Shown here: piece by piece, positions 5,269-10,393 of the stretch
How the letters are laid out: each line of letters opens with the position of its first letter
How positions within the stretch are numbered: position 1 is the stretch's first letter
Assembly (NCBI GenBank): GCA_052387235.1
Contig: JBQTJJ010000081.1
Span: 1-10,393 of the forward strand
Length of the DNA: 10,393 bases
Reading direction: 5' to 3'
From: JBQTJJ01 sp052387235
GTDB lineage: Bacteria; Actinomycetota; Acidimicrobiia; Acidimicrobiales; GCA-2861595
Made by a program: the position numbers and the translations under genes
The notes under the pieces: generated by a model
What the model was told of the DNA's origin: nothing
Databases searched by the model: none
What the model saw: only the letters and a program-made list of their open reading frames with translations

Positions 5269-6336
5269 GTGAGCGAGACCGACCTGACCGAGGGCGGCGC
5301 CGAGCGGGCGGAGGCGGCCCCCGTCGCCGTCGACCACGACCGGCTGCGGGCCGAGATCGACGCCGAGGTGCGCCGGCGGCGCGAGTCCGGCGACCTGCCC
5401 GCCGACTTCGAGCGGGAGCTGGACCTGGCCTTCGCCCGCTTCGCACCGGTGCACGCCATCGGCGACGACTTCGACCAGGTGCTGGAGCGGGCCGAGCAGT
5501 CGACCTTCGTGGACGTCCTCGCCCCCACCGCCTCGGCCCAGCCCCTGGTCGGCCACGTCAAGCGGGTGATCCGCAAGGTGATCATCTGGGAGGTCCGCTA
5601 CGTGGCCTCGCAGGTGAGCGCCTTCTCCAGCGCCATGGCCCGGGCCGTGCGGCTGCTGGGCCAGCGCGTCGACGCCCTGGAGAAGGTGGCGCCGGCCAGG
5701 CTGCGGGCCGACACCCTCACCGTGGCCCGCGGCCTCGACGCGGCCCGGTGGGCGCCGGTCGTCCTGGCCGCGCTCGACGGGGTCCGGGGCCGGGTCCTGC
5801 ACACCGAGTGCGGCGACGGCGCCCTGGTGGCGCAGCTGGCCGGCGCCGGCCTCGACGCCTACGGCGTGGAGCCCGTCGAGCTGGCGCCGGCGGCCGGCGC
5901 CGAGGTGCGGGCCGACGAGGCCCTGTCCCACCTGGCCGCGCTGCCCGACGCCGCCCTGGGCGGCCTCGTCCTCAGCGGCTGCGTGGACCGGCTCCCGGCC
6001 GGCGCCCTGCTGGAGCTGGCCGACCTGGCCGCGGCCAAGGTCGCACCCGGCGGCACGGTGGTGGTGGTCAGCGCCGACCCCAGGGCGTGGGCGCGCTCCC
6101 ACCCGGCGGTGGAGGTCGACCTGGCGCCGGGCCGGCCCCTGCGGAGCGAGACGTGGTGCCACCTGCTCGAGGGGCGGGGCCTGCGGGCCCGCCTGGCGGC
6201 CGAGCAGGACGCCGCCGCCGGCGAGGCCCTCGAGGCCGTCCCGGGCGCCGACCCCGCCCTGGCCGCCAACCTGGAGCGGCTGAACCAGGTGCTGTTCCCG
6301 CCGACGGCCTACGCCGTCGTCGCCACCCGGCCGTAG
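5269..6336 (+). CDS. methyltransferase-like protein of the glycosyltransferase cluster
   Basis: This 355-aa soluble protein has two parts. Residues 20-145 are strongly charged and helical (LRAEIDAEVRRRR, FERELDLAFARFAP, then RVIRKVIIWEVRYVASQVSAF), possibly a coiled coil or membrane-contacting helices. Residues 160-352 look like a class I SAM-dependent methyltransferase fold: GRVLHTECGDGALVAQL (174-190) in the place of motif I, YGVEP with acidic E201 for the ribose, VLSGCVD (234-240), and VAPGGTVVVVS (258-268). Motif I is not canonical: HTECGDG stands where DxGxGxG is usual, so activity is uncertain. Similar proteins occur beside glycosyltransferases in actinobacterial polysaccharide loci, where they may methylate a sugar or cap a chain. 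That role is inferred from the neighbours. The GTG start follows the FAH stop by 11 bp and restores a sensible N-terminus; the same frame stays open far upstream through FAH but does not code there. The next gene starts 19 bp downstream. Confidence 0.82.
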   Translation: MSETDLTEGGAERAEAAPVAVDHDRLRAEIDAEVRRRRESGDLPADFERELDLAFARFAPVHAIGDDFDQVLERAEQSTFVDVLAPTASAQPLVGHVKRVIRKVIIWEVRYVASQVSAFSSAMARAVRLLGQRVDALEKVAPARLRADTLTVARGLDAARWAPVVLAALDGVRGRVLHTECGDGALVAQLAGAGLDAYGVEPVELAPAAGAEVRADEALSHLAALPDAALGGLVLSGCVDRLPAGALLELADLAAAKVAPGGTVVVVSADPRAWARSHPAVEVDLAPGRPLRSETWCHLLEGRGLRARLAAEQDAAAGEALEAVPGADPALAANLERLNQVLFPPTAYAVVATRP

Positions 6337-6355
6337 TGCCCGGCCGCTCCGGCGC

Positions 6356-7456
6356 GTGACCGCCGTCCACCAGTTCCTGCCGACCTTCGCGCCCCGCGAC
6401 GCCATCGGCACCCACTCCCTGCACGTGCAGCGGATCCTGCGCGGCATGGGGCTCGAATCGGAGATCTACGCCGAGGGCATCGTGCGGGGCACCGGCCGCT
6501 CGGCCCGGCCCTACCGGTCGTACGGGCGCCGGCCGGCGCCTGCGGGCCGGACGTGGCTGCTGTACCAGCTGTCCACCGGCAGCGCCGTGGCCGAGTTCGT
6601 GCAGGCCCGGCCCGAGCCCAAGCTCGTGAACTACCACAACGTGACCACCGCCTCGCTGTTCGCTCCATGGGAGCCGCACGTGGCGGTGGAGTGCGCCGAG
6701 GGCCGGCGCCAGCTGGTCGAGCTGGCCCCCCGGGTCGAGCTGGGCATCGCCGTCTCGTCGTACAACGAGTCCGAGCTGCGGGCCGCGGGCTACGAGCGCA
6801 CGGCGGTGGCGCCCGTGCTGGTCGACCTCGACACCACCGGCGCCGGCGCCGACCGGGACGAGCTGGGCCGGCTGGAGCGGGCCGGCGAGGGCGGCGGCGC
6901 CGACTGGCTGTTCGTGGGACGGGTGGCGCCCCACAAGTGCCAGCACGACGTGGTGCGGGCCTTCGCCGTGTACCGCCGACTGTACGACCCCAGGGCCCGC
7001 CTGCACCTGGTGGGCGGGGCCGGCTCCCACGCCTACGTCACCATGCTGGAGCGCTACGTGGCGGCGCTGGGCCTGGCCGGGTCGGTGCACCTGGCCGGCT
7101 CGGTGCCGGGCGGTGCGCTGCAGGCCCACTTCCTGGCCGCCGACGTGTTCGTGTGCCTGTCGGAGCACGAGGGGTTCTGCGTGCCGATCATCGAGGCCAT
7201 GGGCTTCGGGGTGCCGGTGGTGGCCTACGGGTCCACCGCCGTGCCCGAGACGGTGGCGGGCGCCGGCGTGGTGGTGGACGACAAGAGCCCGCTGGCGGTG
7301 GCGGCCGCCGTGCACCGGGTGCTCGGCGACGACCGGCTCCGGCGCACCCTGTCGGAGGCGGGCCGCCGGCGGGCCGCCGACTTCACCCTCGACCGCTCGG
7401 CCCGCCGCTTCCGCGAGGTCATGGAGAAGTTCCTGGCCGGGCAGGGAGCGGCGTGA
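6356..7456 (+). CDS. glycosyltransferase, GT4-type (first of a tandem pair)
   Basis: This 366-aa cytoplasmic GT-B glycosyltransferase is predicted to move a sugar from a nucleotide donor to a lipid-linked or surface glycan acceptor. The N-terminal acceptor domain opens with VHQFLPTFAPRDAIGTHSLH (4-23) and includes YHNVTTASLFAPWEP (93-107). The C-terminal donor domain has DWLFVGRVAPHKCQHDVV (183-200), which holds the GR and K of the phosphate-binding site, LHLVGGAGS, and the family-4 E-x7-E motif in SEHEGFCVPIIEAM (E272 and E280), then GVPVVAYGSTAVPE. All core motifs are intact. The GTG start has no clear Shine-Dalgarno site. It ends by overlapping the next gene by 4 bp (GTGA), and the two proteins are paralogues of equal length. 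Donor sugar and linkage cannot be predicted. Confidence 0.92.
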   Translation: MTAVHQFLPTFAPRDAIGTHSLHVQRILRGMGLESEIYAEGIVRGTGRSARPYRSYGRRPAPAGRTWLLYQLSTGSAVAEFVQARPEPKLVNYHNVTTASLFAPWEPHVAVECAEGRRQLVELAPRVELGIAVSSYNESELRAAGYERTAVAPVLVDLDTTGAGADRDELGRLERAGEGGGADWLFVGRVAPHKCQHDVVRAFAVYRRLYDPRARLHLVGGAGSHAYVTMLERYVAALGLAGSVHLAGSVPGGALQAHFLAADVFVCLSEHEGFCVPIIEAMGFGVPVVAYGSTAVPETVAGAGVVVDDKSPLAVAAAVHRVLGDDRLRRTLSEAGRRRAADFTLDRSARRFREVMEKFLAGQGAA

Positions 7457-8553
7457 CGGGCGCCCTGCACCAGTTCGTCCCCACCTTCGAGCCGGGGGCG
7501 GTCGGCGGCCACATGCTCGAGCTCCAGCGCCTGGCCCGGGAGGTGCTCGGGGTGGAGGCCGAGCTGTTCGCCGAGTTCGTGCACCCGGCCTCCGAGGGCC
7601 GGGCCCGGCGCCACGTCGACTACGGGCGGCGGGTGCCGGCCCGGGCCGGCGACGTGCTCGTGTACCACATGGCCATCGGCTCGGGCGTGGCCGACTTCGT
7701 GCGGGAGCGGCCCGAGCGCCTGGTGGTCGACCACCACAACATCACCCCCCCGGAGCTGTACGCCCGCTGGGAGCCCGACGCCGCCTACGGGTGCTCGTGG
7801 GGCCGGTCCCAGCTGCCCCAGCTGGCGGGCCGGGCCGTGCTGGGCGTGGCCGACTCCCCGTTCAACGAGGACGAGCTGCGCCAGGCCGGCTACGCCGCCA
7901 CCGCCACCGCGCCGATCCTGCTCGACCCGGCCTTCCTGGCCGGCGGCGAGGGCGGGGCCGACGTCGACCACGCCACCCTGGACCGCCTCCTCGGGACCAG
8001 GGCCGGCGCCGACTGGCTGTTCGTGGGCCGGGTGTCGCCGAACAAGTGCCAGCACGACGTGGTGAAGGCGTTCGCCGCCTACCGCCGCCTCTACGACCCG
8101 GCCGCCCGCCTCCACCTGGTGGGCGGCTCGTCGTCGGCCGCCTACTGGCACGCGCTCGAGGGCTACGTGGCCGCCCTGGGCCTCGGGGGGGCCGTCCACC
8201 TCACCGGCCCGGTGAGCGCCGGCGCCCTGCTGGCCCACTACCGGGCCGCCGACGTGTTCGTGTGCCTCTCCGAGCACGAGGGGTTCTGCATCCCCCTCCT
8301 CGAGGCCATGAGCGCCCGGGTCCCGGTGGTGGCCTTCGCGTCCAGCGCCGTCCCCGGCACGCTGGGCGACGCCGGCGTGCTGCTGGCGTCGAAGCGGCCG
8401 GCGACGGTGGCGGCGGCGGTGCACCGTGTCCTGTCGGACGACGCGGTGCGGGCGGCGCTGGTCGCCGCCGGCCGGGGCCGCCTCGACGCGTTCAGCCCGG
8501 AGCGGACCAGGGCCCGCTGGGTGGAGGTGCTGCGGGGCCTCGACGCCACATGA
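7453..8553 (+). CDS. glycosyltransferase, GT4-type (second of a tandem pair)
   Basis: This 366-aa paralogue of the preceding protein has the same domain order and length. Its N-terminal domain begins LHQFVPTFEPGAVGGHMLEL (5-24) and contains DHHNITPPELYARWEP (93-108). The donor domain has DWLFVGRVSPNKCQHDVV (187-204), LHLVGGSSS, the E-x7-E motif in SEHEGFCIPLLEAM (E276 and E284), and VPVVAFASSAVPG. The differences cluster in the acceptor half and in the loop just after the HLVGG strand, which suggests two successive sugars or linkages rather than redundancy. The GTG at 7453 overlaps the previous TGA, and GGGAG (7444-7448) 4 nt upstream is a usable Shine-Dalgarno site, so both genes should be translated together. 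The stop overlaps the next ATG (ATGA). The protein is probably active; its substrate is unknown. Confidence 0.92.
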   Translation: MTGALHQFVPTFEPGAVGGHMLELQRLAREVLGVEAELFAEFVHPASEGRARRHVDYGRRVPARAGDVLVYHMAIGSGVADFVRERPERLVVDHHNITPPELYARWEPDAAYGCSWGRSQLPQLAGRAVLGVADSPFNEDELRQAGYAATATAPILLDPAFLAGGEGGADVDHATLDRLLGTRAGADWLFVGRVSPNKCQHDVVKAFAAYRRLYDPAARLHLVGGSSSAAYWHALEGYVAALGLGGAVHLTGPVSAGALLAHYRAADVFVCLSEHEGFCIPLLEAMSARVPVVAFASSAVPGTLGDAGVLLASKRPATVAAAVHRVLSDDAVRAALVAAGRGRLDAFSPERTRARWVEVLRGLDAT

Positions 8554-9734
8554 AGGTCGCCTACGTGGTGCCCCGCTACGGCGTGGAGGTGCTGGGCGGC
8601 GCCGAGTACGGCGCCCGCATGCTGGCCGAGCGGCTGGTGTCGGGCTTCGGGTGGGACGTCGAGGTCCTCACCACCTGCGCCCTGGACTGGCGGACCTGGG
8701 CCGACCACTACCCGGCGGGGACGGTGGACGTGCACGGCGTGCGGGTGCGCCGCTTCCGGTCGGCGGCGGGCCGGGACCCGGGGTTCGAGGCCTTCTCGAC
8801 CCGGGTGCTGGCGGCGCCGGAGGCGGCGTCGGACGGGGACGGCCGGCGCTGGATCGACCTGCAGGGCCCGCTGTGCCCGGACGTGGTGACGGCCGCCGCC
8901 GACAGCGACGCCGACGTCGTGGTCTTCTACCCGTACCTGTACCACCCCACCGTGCGGGGCGTGCCGGTGGTGGGCCGGCGGGCCGTCCTGCACCCGGCCG
9001 CCCACGACGAGCCGCCGCTGCGGCTCCCGCTGTTCCGGGACGTGTTCGCCGGCGTCAGCGGCCTGGTGTTCCAGACGATGGGGGAGCGGCGCCTGGTGGA
9101 GCGCATGTTCCCGGTGGCGGCGACGCCCCAGGTCCTCATGGGCCTCGGGTGCGAGCCGGCCGCCGGCGACGAGGCCGAGGCCCGCCGCACGCTCGGCCTC
9201 GGCGACCGTCCCTACCTGCTGTGCCTGGGCCGGGTGGACGAGGGCAAGGGCACCGGCGTGCTGGCCCGGTTCTTCGCCGCCTACAAACGCCGCCACCCGG
9301 GGCCCCTCGAGCTGGTCCTGGCCGGACCCGTCCTGGACCGCCCGCCGGCCCACCCCGACGTGGTGGTGGCCGGCCCGGTGTCCGAGACCGTGAAGTGGGG
9401 GGCCCTGCGGGGCGCCGCAGCCCTGGTGTCGCCCTCGCCGTTCGAGGCCTTCTCGATCGTGGTGGTGGAGGCGTGGACGGCGGGCGTGCCCGTGCTGGTC
9501 AACGGCTTCTGCGCCGCCACCAGCGAGCACGTGGCCCGCTCCGGCGGCGGCCTGGCCTTCACCGGCTATGCCCAGTTCGAGGTGGCCGTCGAGCGCCTGG
9601 TGTCCGATCCCGGGCTCAACGCCGCCCTCGCGGCCAGGGGCTGGGCCCACGCCGAGCGCCACTTCACCTGGCCCGTGATCCTCGACCGCTACCGGGGCTT
9701 CCTGGAGCGGGCCGCCTCCCGCGCCGCGAAGTAG
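8550..9734 (+). CDS. glycosyltransferase, GT4-type (divergent third member)
   Basis: This 394-aa GT-B glycosyltransferase is only distantly related to the two before it. The N-terminus MKVAYVVPRYGVEVLGGAE (1-19) has the glycine-rich start typical of family 4, where GGAE lies near the acceptor site. The middle contains DADVVVFYPYLYHPT and FQTMGERRLVERMFP, a pattern common in this family before the linker. The donor domain has LLCLGRVDEGKGTGVLARFF (223-242) with R228 and K233, LELVLAGP, and an E-x7-E motif in SPSPFEAFSIVVVEAW (E299 and E307), followed by GVPVLVNGFC. The start is set by the ATGA overlap with the previous stop, so translation is probably coupled. It is likely the third sugar-adding step of the same glycan. 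It is the last gene of the string; the protease begins 28 bp further on. Confidence 0.92.
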   Translation: MKVAYVVPRYGVEVLGGAEYGARMLAERLVSGFGWDVEVLTTCALDWRTWADHYPAGTVDVHGVRVRRFRSAAGRDPGFEAFSTRVLAAPEAASDGDGRRWIDLQGPLCPDVVTAAADSDADVVVFYPYLYHPTVRGVPVVGRRAVLHPAAHDEPPLRLPLFRDVFAGVSGLVFQTMGERRLVERMFPVAATPQVLMGLGCEPAAGDEAEARRTLGLGDRPYLLCLGRVDEGKGTGVLARFFAAYKRRHPGPLELVLAGPVLDRPPAHPDVVVAGPVSETVKWGALRGAAALVSPSPFEAFSIVVVEAWTAGVPVLVNGFCAATSEHVARSGGGLAFTGYAQFEVAVERLVSDPGLNAALAARGWAHAERHFTWPVILDRYRGFLERAASRAAK

Positions 9735-9749
9735 CCCCGGAGCACTGGC

Positions 9750-9755
9750 TACGTT
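9750..9755 (+). promoter_or_regulatory. leaderless-type -10 box of the S8 protease
   Basis: TACGTT lies 7 nt before GTG 9763, with no Shine-Dalgarno site between. It suggests that the protease has its own promoter, separate from the glycosyltransferase string. No -35 box was recognised. Confidence 0.5.
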
Positions 9756-9762
9756 GTCTGCG

Positions 9763-10393
9763 GTGAGGCGGCGGCGCGGGTCGAGGGCGGGCGCTCCGCC
9801 GGTCGTGCGGGGCGCCGCCGCGCTGGCGGTGGCCTCCCTCTCGCTGGCCTGGGGGGCGCCGGCGCCGGCGCCGGCGGCCGGCGCCCCGGCCGGGGTGCGG
9901 GTGGTGCTGCACCTGGCCCCCGGCGCCGAGGGTGCGGCGGCCGGTCTGGCCGCCGGCGCGCGCGGCAGGGTGGCCCGCCGGGTGGACGAGGCGACGGTGG
10001 CCGTCGTGGTGCCCGACGCCGCCGCCGCCCGCCGCTTGGCTCGCGACCCGCGGGTGGGCGCGGTGGAGGAGGACGTGGTCTACCGGGCCGCGGTGGAGCC
10101 CAACGACCCCTGCCTCACGTCGTGCTTCAACATCCAGGCCCCGAGCCAGTACGGCGTGCGGGCCGTGGGCGGCCCGGAGGCGTGGAACGTGACGCGCGGC
10201 CGGCCCGACGTCCTGGTGGCCGTCATCGACAGCGGCGTCGACTCCACCCACTCCGAGCTGGCCGGCAAGGTGATCCACGGCGCCAACCTGAGCGGCACGC
10301 CCAGTCCCGACGACCGCACCGGCCACGGCACCGGCATCGCCGGCACCATCGCCGCCATCCCCGACAACGCCGAGGGCATCGCCGGCCTGGGCT
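9763..10393 (+). CDS. secreted subtilisin-like (S8) serine protease, 3' end missing
   Basis: The first 210 residues of a subtilase are present; the frame runs off the window. Residues 1-42 form an export signal, with an MRRRRGSR head, a hydrophobic core (AALAVASLSLAW) and an alanine/proline-rich cleavage region. Residues 45-110 resemble an inhibitor I9-type propeptide (VRVVLHLAPG, then DPRVGAVEEDVVY), which normally folds the enzyme and is then removed. The catalytic domain starts near 120 and shows D156 in VAVIDSGVDSTHSEL and H188 in GHGTGIAGTIAA. The nucleophilic serine would lie beyond the window. The usual HGTH is HGTG here, a tolerated variant. A close cysteine pair (C117, C121) could form a disulphide after secretion. 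The start is GTG 9763, 7 nt after TACGTT. Role: extracellular proteolysis, target unknown. Confidence 0.92.
   Translation, partial: MRRRRGSRAGAPPVVRGAAALAVASLSLAWGAPAPAPAAGAPAGVRVVLHLAPGAEGAAAGLAAGARGRVARRVDEATVAVVVPDAAAARRLARDPRVGAVEEDVVYRAAVEPNDPCLTSCFNIQAPSQYGVRAVGGPEAWNVTRGRPDVLVAVIDSGVDSTHSELAGKVIHGANLSGTPSPDDRTGHGTGIAGTIAAIPDNAEGIAGLG
9856..9885 (+). repeat. GGCGCC-rich low-complexity stretch in the protease signal region
   Basis: A run of GCGCCG/GGCGCC units encodes the alanine-proline segment of the signal-peptide cleavage region. It is strongly self-complementary and prone to slippage, but it lies in a part of the protein that tolerates length change. Confidence 0.6.

Noticed and set aside
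1343..5446. A very long open frame on the minus strand, spanning the exporter, clpP and FAH genes
   Set aside because: It runs antisense or out of frame to genes with intact motifs, its translation is a low-complexity arginine/proline/glycine mix, and such frames are expected where stop codons are rare in GC-rich DNA.
9856..9885. GGCGCC repeat as a regulatory or recombination site
   Set aside because: It is inside the coding frame of an alanine/proline-rich signal region, which explains its composition.

Overview
The window looks like chromosomal DNA from a very GC-rich actinobacterium, most likely of the class Acidimicrobiia. The reasons are the strong G/C bias at third codon positions, the frequent GTG starts, a secreted protein built from 'GYWLVARDGGIFSFGDA'-type repeats that I associate with that class, and a methyltransferase and glycosyltransferase set of the kind found in its surface-polysaccharide loci. 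The lineage is inferred from memory, not from a search.

Left part (1-1707). A tRNA-Leu(UAG) lies on the minus strand at the edge. Diverging from it is a cyclic di-GMP class I (GEMM-I) riboswitch with near-consensus sequence. It sits directly upstream of a secreted CAP-domain protein that carries five 42-residue repeats. A short hairpin and a clear Shine-Dalgarno site lie between the aptamer and the GTG start. The gene ends in a convergent intergenic region holding two strong G/C-rich hairpins, probably back-to-back terminators for this gene and the ABC exporter facing it.

Middle part (1708-5257). A full-length ABC exporter half-transporter (minus strand) diverges from a lone clpP with an intact Ser/His/Asp triad. 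After clpP comes a fumarylacetoacetate hydrolase-family enzyme. These three genes have no obvious Shine-Dalgarno sequence. Instead a TAnnnT-like -10 hexamer lies 6-8 nt before the start codon, the usual layout of leaderless transcripts.

Right part (5269-9734). A compact gene string encodes a methyltransferase-like protein with a long helical N-terminus, two tandem 366-aa family-4-type glycosyltransferases that are clearly paralogues, and a third, divergent glycosyltransferase. The last three genes overlap by 4 bp (GTGA, ATGA), so they are probably translationally coupled. The string probably builds or decorates a cell-surface polysaccharide or glycoconjugate. The window ends inside a secreted subtilisin-like (S8) protease with its own TACGTT leaderless-type promoter.

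No mobile element, CRISPR array or origin was seen. The most interesting items are the riboswitch linking c-di-GMP to a secreted repeat protein, its possible switching hairpins, and the recurring leaderless start architecture.
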